Shown here: positions 8,918 through 18,205 of the stretch, piece by piece
Position numbering within the stretch: position 1 is the stretch's first letter
Layout: each line of letters begins with the position of its first letter
Assembly (NCBI RefSeq): GCF_013394165.1
Contig: NZ_CP041330.1
Location: 1,163,501 to 1,227,500, forward strand
Reading direction: 5' to 3'
Length of the DNA stretch: 64,000 nt
DNA from: Pseudoalteromonas sp. Scap06
GTDB lineage: Bacteria; Pseudomonadota; Gammaproteobacteria; Enterobacterales; Alteromonadaceae
Notes under the pieces: model-generated
What the model was told of the DNA's origin: nothing
Database searches by the model: none
The model's input: only the letters and a program-made list of their open reading frames with translations
Made by a program: the position numbers and the translations under genes

Positions 8918-11154
8918 GTAATCAACCCACCACGCAAAACTTTATGATTGAAGGCGCAAATTGTGGCAGTTGCGTGGCTAAAATAGAGAAAGCACTGAAA
9001 AATGTAGAGGGTGCGCAGCGCGTTGAAATGAACTTTGCCGATCGAACTGTGCAAGTAGAAGGTTCGGCTAAGGCTGAGCAGCTAATGCACGCTGTCGCTG
9101 ATATTGGCTATCAAGCTAAACCTATGAACAGTGATTCTCAACAAGACGCCCTAGATGAAAAAGCCGAAGCTGATAACGCGCACTACAAAAAACTTATGCG
9201 CAATATGCTATTGGCATTGGGTTTGGGTGCGCCATTAATGCTTTATGGATTAATCTTTGATATGAGTGTCACTAGCAATGCCCAGCGTATTGGCTGGTTT
9301 ATTGTTGGAATGATGACGTTAGTCGTAATGATTGTGTCGGGTAAGCAATTTTATACTGGCGCATGGCAGTCATTTAAAAATCATACGGCTAATATGGATA
9401 CCTTGATTGCGCTTGGTACGGGAACAGCCTGGCTATATTCAATGGTGGTGGTGAGCATGCCAAGTCTATTACCAGAGGTGGCTAGGCACGTTTATTTTGA
9501 AGCCTCAGCAATGATCATAGGCTTAATTAGTCTTGGCTTAGCTTTTGAAGTAAAGGCGCGAGGGCGTACCTCTGAGGCGATTAAACGCTTAATTGGTTTA
9601 CAACCTAAAACGGCACGGGTGATCCGAGATAACCAAGAGCAAGATGTAGCTATAAGCCAAGTTATTAAAGGTGACTTGATTCGTGTCCGCCCTGGAGAGA
9701 AAATTTCAGTCGATGGAGATGTTATTGAAGGCAGCAGTACACTAGATGAATCAATGCTCACTGGTGAACCGATGCCGGTTAATAAGGATGAGGGTGACAA
9801 GGTTGTTGCTGGCAGTATTAATAAAAGTGGTACTTTGTTGTTTAAAGCAACCCATATAGGCAGCGAAACCACCTTAGCGAATATTATTAATATGGTTAAA
9901 CGTGCACAAAACTCTAAACCCTCAATTGGACGCTTAGCTGATGTTATTTCAGGCATATTTGTACCCACAGTGATGATTATTGCGGTGCTAGCAGGCTTAG
10001 CATGGCTTAATTTTGGCCCACAGCCGAGTATTGCTTATGCGGTTGTTGCAATAACCACAGTTTTAATTATTGCTTGCCCGTGTGCACTTGGTTTAGCTAC
10101 ACCGATGTCAATTATGGTCGGCATAGGTAAAGCTGCTCAGTCGGGTATACTTATTCGTAACGGTGAAGCGCTACAAACAACAGCTAAAATCACCACCATG
10201 ATCTTAGATAAAACAGGCACTATAACCGCTGGTAAGCCAACCGTGACCGATGTGGTTACGTTCAACCAAAGCGACAGTACCGAGGTGCTAAAGTTAGCAG
10301 CTAGCCTTGAAAGTAGTTCTGAGCATCCATTAGCCGAAGCCATTGTTAATTATGCTAAAAACCAAAATATCACCCTTGAAAAAGTCAGTAATTTTAATGC
10401 TATCACTGGACAAGGTGTGATCGGTACCATTAATGAGCAAAGCCTATTTTTTGGCAATCAGGCACTGATGAAAAGCCACAATATAGATATTGCAGAGGCA
10501 ATACCTCAAGCCGAGCAGCTTGCTAGCGCTGCTAAAACGCCGATGTACTTTGCTATTGGCAATCAATTACATGCCATAATCGCAGTTGCTGACCCAATAA
10601 AAGAAGATTCAGCTGAGGCCATTAAACGCTTACAAAATAAAGGTATGCAGGTGGTTATGCTGACAGGCGATAACCAAGCGACCGCTAAAGCCGTTGCCAG
10701 CAAAGTCGGTATTACAGACTTTATAGCGCAAGTAATGCCAGATGATAAAGCCAGTGAAGTGACTAAGCGTCAATCTCAAGGTGAAATTGTAGGCATGACT
10801 GGTGATGGTATAAATGATGCGCCAGCATTGGCACAAGCCGATGTTGGATTTGCCATTGGCACTGGCACAGATGTAGCTATTGAAAGTGCGGATATAACGC
10901 TGATGCGAGGCTCACTTCATGGTCTTGCAGATGCCATTGCAATTAGTGGCGCAACCATAACTAATATTAAACAAAATTTGTTTGGGGCGTTTGTTTATAA
11001 CATTGCGGGTATTCCGATTGCTGCAGGGCTGTTGTATCCGTTTTTTGGTTTACTACTAAACCCAGTCGTAGCTGGCGCGGCAATGGCTTTATCATCGCTT
11101 ACTGTAGTCACTAATGCAAACCGGTTACGTTATTTTAAAGCCAGTAACTCGTAA
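8914..11154 (+). CDS. copA: copper-exporting P1B-type ATPase
   Basis: The 746-residue pump has one N-terminal HMA domain with CGSC at residues 17-20, the CPC membrane metal site at about 388-390, the phosphorylation motif DKTGTIT starting at Asp432, and the hinge [10 protein letters not shown] near residue 630. These are diagnostic of Cu(I)-transporting P1B ATPases of the inner membrane. Co-transcription with a MerR-type regulator fits copper-induced expression. The HMA loop reads GANCGSC in place of the more usual GMTCxxC. A degraded cupredoxin gene follows directly. Confidence 0.95.
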   Translation: MSNQPTTQNFMIEGANCGSCVAKIEKALKNVEGAQRVEMNFADRTVQVEGSAKAEQLMHAVADIGYQAKPMNSDSQQDALDEKAEADNAHYKKLMRNMLLALGLGAPLMLYGLIFDMSVTSNAQRIGWFIVGMMTLVVMIVSGKQFYTGAWQSFKNHTANMDTLIALGTGTAWLYSMVVVSMPSLLPEVARHVYFEASAMIIGLISLGLAFEVKARGRTSEAIKRLIGLQPKTARVIRDNQEQDVAISQVIKGDLIRVRPGEKISVDGDVIEGSSTLDESMLTGEPMPVNKDEGDKVVAGSINKSGTLLFKATHIGSETTLANIINMVKRAQNSKPSIGRLADVISGIFVPTVMIIAVLAGLAWLNFGPQPSIAYAVVAITTVLIIACPCALGLATPMSIMVGIGKAAQSGILIRNGEALQTTAKITTMILDKTGTITAGKPTVTDVVTFNQSDSTEVLKLAASLESSSEHPLAEAIVNYAKNQNITLEKVSNFNAITGQGVIGTINEQSLFFGNQALMKSHNIDIAEAIPQAEQLASAAKTPMYFAIGNQLHAIIAVADPIKEDSAEAIKRLQNKGMQVVMLTGDNQATAKAVASKVGITDFIAQVMPDDKASEVTKRQSQGEIVGMTGDGINDAPALAQADVGFAIGTGTDVAIESADITLMRGSLHGLADAIAISGATITNIKQNLFGAFVYNIAGIPIAAGLLYPFFGLLLNPVVAGAAMALSSLTVVTNANRLRYFKASNS

Positions 11155-11177
11155 CTTTATTTATAGGGGATTTAATT

Positions 11178-11522
11178 ATGTTATTAATTAATTTATTAGG
11201 CGTTTTACTTATTGTCGCTATTATTTATTGGTTTTGGTTGTATGAGCCGAAGTAAACAGTCATAGCAATCAAATAGCCATTACTGTGGGTAACGGGGTGT
11301 ATTATTATCCAGCGTATATTAAGGTAGCAGCGAACAGGACTCTGACCCTGAGCTTTAATTGACAAGACAGTTCTCCTTGCGCTGAAACAGTTCCCCGCTC
11401 AAACTTGTGAAACGCCAAGTATAGGTGAAAATGCGGCTATTGAATTACTTTCGCTTGATGTTGGAGAATATGCTTTTCATTGCTAAATACAAATGTTTAA
11501 AGGGAAGTTTTTGGTTTTTTAA
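11178..11522 (+). pseudogene. decayed membrane-anchored cupredoxin
   Basis: Only fragments of a cupredoxin remain. An intact 25-codon start (MLLINLLGVLLIVAIIYWFW, then LYEPK and stop at 11253) forms the membrane anchor. In another frame from about 11255 one reads IAITVGNGVYYYPAYIKVAAN, a stop at 11360, then QDSSPCAETV. A further frameshift leads to LLSLDVGEYAFHC, a stop at 11484, then IQMFKGKFLVF. SPCAE and YAFHC carry the Cys and His ligands of type-1 copper sites. At least two frame changes and three stops make this a pseudogene. It follows copA by 23 nt, so it was probably a periplasm-facing copper-binding partner. Confidence 0.8.
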
Positions 11523-11579
11523 TAAAACTAAACGTATCCCTGATGCGTATTCTCAAGCAGAAGACATAAAAGGTGTAGT

Positions 11580-11795
11580 ATGAATAAATTAAACCCTAAA
11601 AAACTGCTAAATAGTAAATGGACTGCCATCCCAGCTATTAATAAAGAAAAGCACTTTATTATTGTTGAGGTAGAATTTGATGAAGACGCTAATGTGATTG
11701 AATGTATCACTGAAGCGGTGATGTCAAAAAATCAATATCCTATTCAGTGGCGCGACTTAAAAGACGAACAAAGATGGCGCCAAGGCTGGAAGTGA
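11580..11795 (+). CDS. TIGR02450 family Trp-rich protein
   Basis: The 71-residue protein matches the small TIGR02450 family: NPKKLLNSKWTAIPAINKEK near the N-terminus and a Trp-rich end (QWRDLKDEQRWRQGWK). No enzymatic motif is evident and the function is unknown. It is soluble and has no signal peptide. It stands alone between the cupredoxin pseudogene and a long AT-rich spacer. Confidence 0.85.
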   Translation: MNKLNPKKLLNSKWTAIPAINKEKHFIIVEVEFDEDANVIECITEAVMSKNQYPIQWRDLKDEQRWRQGWK

Positions 11796-12332
11796 CCCCA
11801 TATACTCATGCCCAAATAAGTGGGTATGAGTGATATCAAATTAGTATCCCGCACGAGACTCATTCCTTACTTTTAGTATTTATTCGCCATACGGCGACAA
11901 ATCCTGCTTTTTCTCTCCCGGTTAAAAAAAATAATTTATATTTTTCTACAAATCAATTTAAGTTGTTTATTTTCAATTTGTTATCTATTTAATTTAACCT
12001 GTTTAATTTCGCGTTGTTAATTTGTTCAGTGGCGATTTATTCCTATAGCGGCTCAGTCTTGTTGTTTTGAGTTTAATTAGAGATAGATGTGTCTTTTTTA
12101 GATGATTTAAGTTGTTGAATTTTAATGGGTATTTTTTTAGTTAAAAGTAGCTGTTGCAAAAGAGCAACAAAATGTTGGGCATTTTTAAGTAAAAATCACA
12201 TTTTTATTTTTAACTTATTGTTTATAAATAAAAAATTAAACATGGCATCGAAGTTGTAATACCTAAGCTGTATTTAGCAAAAAGTGATTAAGCTTAACGC
12301 TTAACCTTACAACCCAATGAAGGAATTACGTT
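11796..12332. other. AT-rich intergenic region
   Basis: This 537-bp stretch is very AT-rich with long T and A runs. A small hairpin, GTTGC / GCAAC, occurs near 12150-12170. It contains only short chance ORFs (longest about 43 codons, low complexity). It presumably holds the promoter of the EF-hand cluster, but no confident -35/-10 pair is visible. Confidence 0.4.
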
Positions 12333-12545
12333 ATGACAACATTTAAATCAACACTGGTATTAATGGCACTTGCTTCTTCATCTGTGGCGTTTGCTGCAAC
12401 AGATTTTGACACAATGGATGTGGATGGTAATGGCGCAATAAGCCAAGCTGAAGCATCAGTAGACGCTTCACTTATGAGTAAGTTTACTGAGCTTGATACG
12501 GATAAAAACGGCGAGCTTTCTAAAGCAGAATTTTCTAAGGCTTAA
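12333..12545 (+). CDS. secreted EF-hand protein 1
   Basis: The 70-residue precursor has a signal peptide ending near AFA-A (residue 22) and two 12-residue EF-hand loops, DVDGNGAISQAE and DTDKNGELSKAE, each with acidic residues at positions 1, 3 and 12 and Gly at 6. Such small calmodulin-like proteins bind Ca2+ in the periplasm or outside the cell; a specific role is unknown. It is the first of three adjacent paralogues. A GAAGGA ribosome-binding site precedes the ATG. Confidence 0.88.
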   Translation: MTTFKSTLVLMALASSSVAFAATDFDTMDVDGNGAISQAEASVDASLMSKFTELDTDKNGELSKAEFSKA

Positions 12546-12555
12546 AAGGCCAATG

Positions 12556-12653
12556 CTCAACGCTATTACATATTCTGAGTTGCCAAAGACAACCTAAATA
12601 GGCAAGGGAGCCTATGAAAGAGAATAACTAGGATGTACGGTTGTAGCGTTGAG
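12556..12653 (+). ncRNA. candidate structured RNA or UTR element
   Basis: A 10-bp perfect inverted repeat, CTCAACGCTA (12556-12565) and TAGCGTTGAG (12644-12653), encloses about 80 nt. Inside are a perfect 6-bp hairpin ATAGGC-AAGGGA-GCCTAT (12598-12615), pairable ACAACC/GGTTGT (12589-12594 with 12639-12644), and TATTCT/AGAATA (12571-12576 with 12621-12626). The nested arrangement suggests a folded RNA between the first and second EF-hand genes. It matches no riboswitch class I can recall. Confidence 0.4.
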
Positions 12654-12700
12654 TTAATTAATTTATACCCAAACATTGCATACTTTGAAGGATTAATATT

Positions 12701-12913
12701 ATGAAAAAATTACAGTCAACTCTTGTACTTATGGCACTTGCTTCTTCATCAGCAGTATTTGCCAGCACAGACTTTGAGACTCTTGATGTAGATGGTAGTG
12801 GCGCAATTAGCCAAGCTGAAGCCTCGGTTGCGGCCGAACTTATGGAGCAGTTTGCAGAGCTGGATGGTGATGGCAATGGTGAACTTTCTAAAGACGAATT
12901 TTCAGCATACTAA
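12701..12913 (+). CDS. secreted EF-hand protein 2
   Basis: The 70-residue precursor is closely similar to its neighbours: signal peptide with the shared core LVLMALASSSAVFA, then EF loops DVDGSGAISQAE and DGDGNGELSKDE. The second loop is the most canonical of the set. It follows the structured spacer, so it may be regulated separately from paralogue 1. It is predicted to bind Ca2+ outside the cytoplasm. Confidence 0.88.
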   Translation: MKKLQSTLVLMALASSSAVFASTDFETLDVDGSGAISQAEASVAAELMEQFAELDGDGNGELSKDEFSAY

Positions 12914-12982
12914 CTTTCTAATTCCCTAAGGATCTTTGAAAAGGATTTCTTACCCACTTTTTTATTAAGCTAAGGATTTATT

Positions 12983-13198
12983 ATGAAAACATTTACTAAA
13001 ACGCTTGCTTTAATTGCACTTGCTTCGTCTTCTGCCGCTTTTGCTGCGGTTGACTTTGATTCTTTCGATACTGATGGCGACGGCGTTATTAGCCAGCCTG
13101 AAGCACAAACTAATTCGCAACTAGCTAAATTATTTGATGACTTAGATATTGACGGGAATGGCGAATTATCTAAGCAAGAATTTGCCAAAGTTCAGTAA
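12983..13198 (+). CDS. secreted EF-hand protein 3
   Basis: The 71-residue third paralogue has the signal peptide core LALIALASSSAAFA and EF loops DTDGDGVISQPE and DIDGNGELSKQE. A TAAGGA ribosome-binding site precedes the ATG and the spacer to paralogue 2 is only 69 bp, so the two may be co-transcribed. The tandem arrangement and shared signal peptides indicate local duplication. Confidence 0.88.
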   Translation: MKTFTKTLALIALASSSAAFAAVDFDSFDTDGDGVISQPEAQTNSQLAKLFDDLDIDGNGELSKQEFAKVQ

Positions 13199-13228
13199 CA
13201 AACACGCACAATCTTTAACGATACAGAT

Positions 13229-13264
13229 AAAAGCAGCCGAATAATTTCTCGGCTGCTTTTTTAT
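13229..13264. terminator. bidirectional terminator, EF-hand cluster / M28 peptidase
   Basis: A 12-bp stem (AAAAGCAGCCGA / TCGGCTGCTTTT) has A and T tracts on both sides, so it can end both the EF-hand transcript and the convergent peptidase transcript. Confidence 0.9.
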
Positions 13265-14875
13265 TTACTTATCTTCTAAACGTTTGGTTTTAAAATCAGA
13301 TTCATTTATCCACTTAGGCCAGTCGCCATTATTGGCAAGTTGACTGGCTATATCTATAACCAGCTCGATATCTTGTTTTGCACCAGCTAGTGACCATGTA
13401 TCTGAATAGTCGTCGGCTTCTTTATGGTATTTATGACTGATGTAGTCAGGGTCGGTATCACCTAAGCTCATAAACAGTAAACTTGGCACGCCTTGTTTAG
13501 CGAGTGAGAAATGATCTGATCTAAAAAACAATCCATTTTGTGGGCGAGGATCCATTTTTACCACGCGTCCTTGTGCTTTAGCCGCGCTTGCTAAGTAATG
13601 CTCCATTTCGGATAAGTTGCTACCGTATTGCAAAATATAATCGGTTTCATCGAGCACGTTCATACCATCGATATTTAATAATCCGACCATTTTTTTAGTG
13701 GCAATCATATTCCCATTGGCAAATTCTTCTGAGCCGATTAGACCTGTTTCTTCGGCGGTAAAGTTAGCAAACAGGATTGAGCGCTTAAACGGCTTTTGCT
13801 GATGCATCTTGCTCATAATGCGAGCAATTTCAAGCGTTGCTGCAGTGCCTGAAGCATTATCGACTGCGCCATTATAAATTTTAGGTCCACTGTCGGTTTG
13901 TTTAGTACCAAAATGGTCCCAATGGGCACTAATAATAACGTATTCGTCAGGGGTTTCACTGCCTGTAATTTGTGCAACCACATTATGTGATTTAGCGTGT
14001 GACACTTCATTTTTAAATGCAAGGTTCGCCTTTAAGTTCAATTCCTTGGCTTGAAATTGCTTACTTAATGCGTGTTGCTTTAATTGTTGATAATTTAAGT
14101 TTGCCGATGCGAATACTTGTTCAGCCGCATTAAGTGTTAACCAGCCCATAACTGGCAGTTCAGATGCATTAAGGTTGTTGTCCATCAAGCTATACTTGGT
14201 GCCCGTGTTTGAGCTTTCAACCACGCCCCAAGGGTATGCGGCTGGGGCTGTTTCATGAACAATAAATACCGCTTTTGCACCTTGGCGCGCGGCTTCTTCA
14301 TATTTATAAGTCCAGCGGCCATAGTAGGTCATGGCATTGCCTGTAAATAGTGTATCGTCTTGGGTGGCAAAGCCCGGATCGTTCACCAGCACAATAACGG
14401 TTTTATCGGTTACATCAACATTGGCATAGTCATTCCAGTTATATTCTGGCGCGTTAATCCCATAGCCAACAAACACAATATCGCTATTGCGTACATCAAT
14501 AATCGGCTGTAACTGCTTTGTACGGGCGGTGAAGTCTTTACCTGCAGTAAAGCTAAGCTCTCCCATAGTTAATTGCATTTTTTGATCTGCAGTTAGCATG
14601 GCCATTTTAACTGGCTGTAAATATTTCCCTTGATACGCGCCAGACAACCCCATAGCTTGGTATTGCTCACTTAAATAACCAACGGTTTTAACTTCACCTA
14701 AGGTAAGTGGGCCGCGTCCTTCAAAGTCATCTGATGCTAAGGTTTTAATATGCTGCTTAAGATTGTTTAAACTAACGCCTGAGCTGTTTTCAAGAGATGA
14801 AGCTGGCGTTGTAGGCTCAGAGCAACCCGTTAGTGCACTAGCTAAAAAAAGTGCAGTGATTTTTATATAAGACAT
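13265..14875 (-). CDS. M28 family zinc aminopeptidase, lipoprotein
   Basis: The 536-residue protein starts with a lipoprotein signal (ALFLASALTGC, lipobox Cys17). It has a PA-type insert in the first half and an M28 catalytic domain: SAHWDHFG (about residue 318), DNASGTAATLE, and FTAEETGLIGSEEFA with the catalytic Glu pair, followed by FRSDHFSLAKQGVPSLLF. M28 enzymes are di-zinc aminopeptidases. The lipidated form probably sits in the outer membrane or periplasm and digests peptides. It is transcribed alone, convergent with the EF-hand genes. Confidence 0.92.
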   Translation of the reverse strand: MSYIKITALFLASALTGCSEPTTPASSLENSSGVSLNNLKQHIKTLASDDFEGRGPLTLGEVKTVGYLSEQYQAMGLSGAYQGKYLQPVKMAMLTADQKMQLTMGELSFTAGKDFTARTKQLQPIIDVRNSDIVFVGYGINAPEYNWNDYANVDVTDKTVIVLVNDPGFATQDDTLFTGNAMTYYGRWTYKYEEAARQGAKAVFIVHETAPAAYPWGVVESSNTGTKYSLMDNNLNASELPVMGWLTLNAAEQVFASANLNYQQLKQHALSKQFQAKELNLKANLAFKNEVSHAKSHNVVAQITGSETPDEYVIISAHWDHFGTKQTDSGPKIYNGAVDNASGTAATLEIARIMSKMHQQKPFKRSILFANFTAEETGLIGSEEFANGNMIATKKMVGLLNIDGMNVLDETDYILQYGSNLSEMEHYLASAAKAQGRVVKMDPRPQNGLFFRSDHFSLAKQGVPSLLFMSLGDTDPDYISHKYHKEADDYSDTWSLAGAKQDIELVIDIASQLANNGDWPKWINESDFKTKRLEDK

Positions 14876-15035
14876 AACTACTTAAAATAATAATTTTTTC
14901 GACTATAACCCCAAGTAACCGTTAAATGCGAATTTTTATCTCTTTTAACCTTATTTTTATGTCGCTTACCTCTTCACCTATTTACCCGTTCATCGCCTTT
15001 AGGTAAGTTAAAACAATAACAAAAGGGATAAAGCA

Positions 15036-16406
15036 ATGAAGCAATTTAATCGTCGAGACTTTTTAAAAGCAGCCAGTGTTGCCGCAGCTGCAGGTGTAGT
15101 GAGTGGTTGTGCATCAAGTGGAAGTGCTAATGCAAGCGCACCAAAACAGCAAGGGCGCAGCGTTATTGGTTTAGTCGCGCCTAAAATGGATGTGGTTAGA
15201 GTGGGCTTTATTGGTGTGGGTCAGCGCGGTTATGGACATGTAAAGCGCATGAGCCATATTGAAGGTGCGCAAATAGTCGCTATTTGTGACACGCACACTG
15301 AGGTGCTAGAGCGAGCTGCCAATTATTTAGTTGATAAAGGGATAGCTAAGCCGGCGTTATATACTGGCACTGAGCGGGCCTATCAACAAATGCTTGAACG
15401 ACAAGACATAGATATAGTCATTATTTCTACTCCTTGGGCATGGCATGCACCTATGGCTATCGATACTATGAACAGCGCAAAACATGCTTTTGTTGAAGTG
15501 CCCTTGGCACTGACTGTTGACGAAATGTGGCAGATTGTAGATACCGCCGAACGTACTCAAAAAAATTGCATGATGATGGAAAATGTGAATTACGGTCGCG
15601 ACGAGTTAATGGTATTAAACATGGTGCGCCAAGGTGTATTTGGGGAGCTGTTACATGGCGAAGCGGCCTATATTCATGAGCTTCGTTGGCAAATGAAAGA
15701 GCTTGAGCACAAAACAGGCTCATGGCGAACGCAATGGCATGCAAAACGTGATGGTAACTTATACCCGACCCATGGATTAGGCCCTGTATCGCAATATATG
15801 AATATAAACCGTGGCGATAGGTTTGATTTTTTAACCTCAATGAGCTCACCTTCGCTGGGTAGAAGTGCCTATGCACAACGTGAATTTGCAGCGGATCATT
15901 CCCGAAATCAGCTTAATTATATTGCCGGTGATATGAACACGACACTGATTAAAACTCTCAAGGGGCGCAGTATTATGGTACAGCACGATACAACAACCCC
16001 TCGGCCATACTCTCGACATAATTTAATCCAAGGGACGAATGGGGTGTTTGCCGGTTTCCCTAATCGTATTGCGCTTGAAAATGGCGGATCAACAAGCTTT
16101 CATGAGTGGGATTATGATATGAGCGCATGGTATGAGCAGTACGACCATCCCCTATGGATTAAAATGGGTGAAGAAGCACAGCGCAATGGCGGCCACGGGG
16201 GCATGGACTTTTTAATGTTTTGGCGAATGATTTATTGCCTAAGAAATGGCGAACCGCTGGATCAGGACGTTTACGATGGCGCAGCGTGGTCGGTTATTTC
16301 ACCATTATCAGCCCAGTCTGTGAGTGAGCGTAGCCGTTCAATTGATATTCCCGACTTTACTCGTGGTGCATGGCAAACAGCAAAGCCTTTAAGCATTGTA
16401 AGCTAA
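15036..16406 (+). CDS. Gfo/Idh/MocA oxidoreductase, GH109-like
   Basis: The 456-residue protein begins with a twin-arginine signal, [20 protein letters not shown] followed by Cys, which is also a possible lipobox. A Rossmann motif, [14 protein letters not shown], follows near residue 54. The architecture and tail match GH109, the NAD+-dependent alpha-N-acetylgalactosaminidases, which hydrolyse glycosides by a redox mechanism. Tat export fits a protein folded with bound NAD. The substrate cannot be read from sequence; other Gfo/Idh/MocA functions remain possible. It is monocistronic and ends at a shared terminator. Confidence 0.83.
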   Translation: MKQFNRRDFLKAASVAAAAGVVSGCASSGSANASAPKQQGRSVIGLVAPKMDVVRVGFIGVGQRGYGHVKRMSHIEGAQIVAICDTHTEVLERAANYLVDKGIAKPALYTGTERAYQQMLERQDIDIVIISTPWAWHAPMAIDTMNSAKHAFVEVPLALTVDEMWQIVDTAERTQKNCMMMENVNYGRDELMVLNMVRQGVFGELLHGEAAYIHELRWQMKELEHKTGSWRTQWHAKRDGNLYPTHGLGPVSQYMNINRGDRFDFLTSMSSPSLGRSAYAQREFAADHSRNQLNYIAGDMNTTLIKTLKGRSIMVQHDTTTPRPYSRHNLIQGTNGVFAGFPNRIALENGGSTSFHEWDYDMSAWYEQYDHPLWIKMGEEAQRNGGHGGMDFLMFWRMIYCLRNGEPLDQDVYDGAAWSVISPLSAQSVSERSRSIDIPDFTRGAWQTAKPLSIVS

Positions 16407-16422
16407 GGTTTATAGCAGGCAC

Positions 16423-16450
16423 AAAAAAAGAGCGCATGCGCTCTTTTTTA
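16423..16450. terminator. bidirectional terminator, GH109 gene / mltD
   Basis: A perfectly self-complementary hairpin (AAAAAAGAGCGC / GCGCTCTTTTTT) lies between the two convergent genes with A and T tracts on both sides. Confidence 0.9.
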
Positions 16451-16474
16451 TTTAACAGTTTATTACAGTAGGGA

Positions 16475-18052
16475 TCAGCTACTTCTTACATCTACTTTTA
16501 ATTTAAGCTTTTGTCCTGGCTGCAAATATTTTTGTCCGGCAAGGTTATTCCATTTAATAATATCGCTTACCGTTAAATTAAACTTAGACGCTATACGCGC
16601 TAAAGAATCGCCTCGGCGCACTTTGTAGGTAATAGTACGATTAGTATTACTCGTCGACTCTTTAGGCTGGCTAGCTGACTTATAAACTACCAATTTTTGA
16701 TTTAAACGCAGTACTGCATTTTTTTTCAGCTTATTCCACTTAGCTAATTCACTCATCGTTACATCGTATTCGCGGCTAATATCCCATAGGGTATCGCCAC
16801 TTTTTACCGTATGAGAAAGTTTAGTGCGTAAACTTTTATTAGCGGCCGCACGTACTTGCTGAGGTAAATGTTCACTGTTAATTTTACCATCAGTGAGTGG
16901 TACTAAAATTTGTTGACCCACACGAATTACGTTTGAGTTAAGCTTATTTAATGACTTAATTGCGCTGATACTAGTGGTAAATTTATCTGCAATCACCGAC
17001 AAGCTATCGCCACGTTTAACCTTATATTGCTGCCAACGAAGACGGTTTTTAATCGCTGTAGCGGTAAGCTTTTCAGTGAATTGCTCTACTTTATCGGTAG
17101 GAAGTAATAAAAAGTGTGGGCCATCAGGATCGGTTGCCCAGCGGTTAAACCCTGGATTTAATCGATATAGTTCGGTAAGGGTCATATCGGCCATATCCGC
17201 AGCCAGTGCTAAATCTATTTGTGACTCAATATTAACCACTTCGACTACTTGTGCGTTAATTATTGGCTTCCACGACACTTTAAACTCATCTGCACGTTTT
17301 AATAAATCAGCTAAAGCTAATAATTTAGGCACGTAGGCGGTGGTTTCACGAGGTAAATCTAGTGACCAAAAGTCGGTAGGCAAATGCTTTTTACGATTCT
17401 TTTTTATCGCACGCAGCAAGCGGCCTTCACCTGAGTTATAGGCGGCAATTGCGTTCAGCCAATCACCTTCAAGGGTTTTGTGTAAGTATGAGAGATAATC
17501 AAGTGCAGCGCGAGTAGACTGCACAATATCGCGACGACCGTCATACCACCAGTTTTGTTTTAAATCGAAACGCTCGCCGGTTGCGGGCATAAACTGCCAA
17601 ATACCCGATGCAGTACGGTGCGAATAGCCATAAGGGTCGAACGCACTTTCTACAATGGGTAAAAGTGCAATTTCGATGGGCATTTCACGCTTTTCAATTT
17701 CTTCAACAATAAAATGTAAATACGGCTCAGCACGTTTAGAAATGCGATCTAGGTATGCCTGATGACGTGCATAATAATTACGCTCAGCGACCACTGGGCG
17801 ATTTTGTGGAATATCAATAGATAATTGGTAACGAATACGCTCCCAAACATCGTCAAACACAGGGGCTTCTTCTTCAATATCATTTACTTGTTGATATTGC
17901 GCATTAATCATTAATGCAGTGCTAATATCATTTGGGCTGGCGCCTTCAAGTTGGTTTTGAACTTGATTTTGTGAATCTGTGTCTAATGTTGTCAATGTTT
18001 GACAACCGCTTAGCGTCATCGCTAAAACCAATAAAAGAGGAGATTTATTCAT
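16475..18052 (-). CDS. mltD: membrane-bound lytic transglycosylase D
   Basis: The 525-residue lipoprotein has a signal peptide with lipobox LSGC, and an SLT domain whose catalytic Glu lies in ALLPIVESAFDPYGYS, followed by TASGIWQFMPATGERF. Three LysM domains follow in the C-terminal third (each with a YKVKRGDSLSVIADKF-type start). It cleaves peptidoglycan strands non-hydrolytically at the outer membrane. I prefer the ATG at 18052 (MNKSPLLLVLAMTLSGC); an in-frame TTG at 18061 adds three residues. mltD next to gloB is the same order as in E. coli. Confidence 0.95.
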   Translation of the reverse strand: MNKSPLLLVLAMTLSGCQTLTTLDTDSQNQVQNQLEGASPNDISTALMINAQYQQVNDIEEEAPVFDDVWERIRYQLSIDIPQNRPVVAERNYYARHQAYLDRISKRAEPYLHFIVEEIEKREMPIEIALLPIVESAFDPYGYSHRTASGIWQFMPATGERFDLKQNWWYDGRRDIVQSTRAALDYLSYLHKTLEGDWLNAIAAYNSGEGRLLRAIKKNRKKHLPTDFWSLDLPRETTAYVPKLLALADLLKRADEFKVSWKPIINAQVVEVVNIESQIDLALAADMADMTLTELYRLNPGFNRWATDPDGPHFLLLPTDKVEQFTEKLTATAIKNRLRWQQYKVKRGDSLSVIADKFTTSISAIKSLNKLNSNVIRVGQQILVPLTDGKINSEHLPQQVRAAANKSLRTKLSHTVKSGDTLWDISREYDVTMSELAKWNKLKKNAVLRLNQKLVVYKSASQPKESTSNTNRTITYKVRRGDSLARIASKFNLTVSDIIKWNNLAGQKYLQPGQKLKLKVDVRSS

Positions 18053-18205
18053 AAATACCAATACATAGGGTAAAAAACTCGGCGAATACTACTCATTATG
18101 AGCCAACATTGCCACTTGTCATCGTTAAAAATCCAAACAAATATAATTAGAAAGTGTTAACTTATTGTTATTTAAAATGAACAGTTAATTATTTTTGTTA
18201 CTGGC

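Noticed and set aside
9492..9968. 158-codon minus-strand ORF inside copA
   Set aside because: It is an antisense shadow of a conserved ATPase domain.
12118..12260. About 43-codon ORF in the AT-rich spacer before the EF-hand genes
   Set aside because: Low-complexity translation, no ribosome-binding site and AT composition make it a chance frame.
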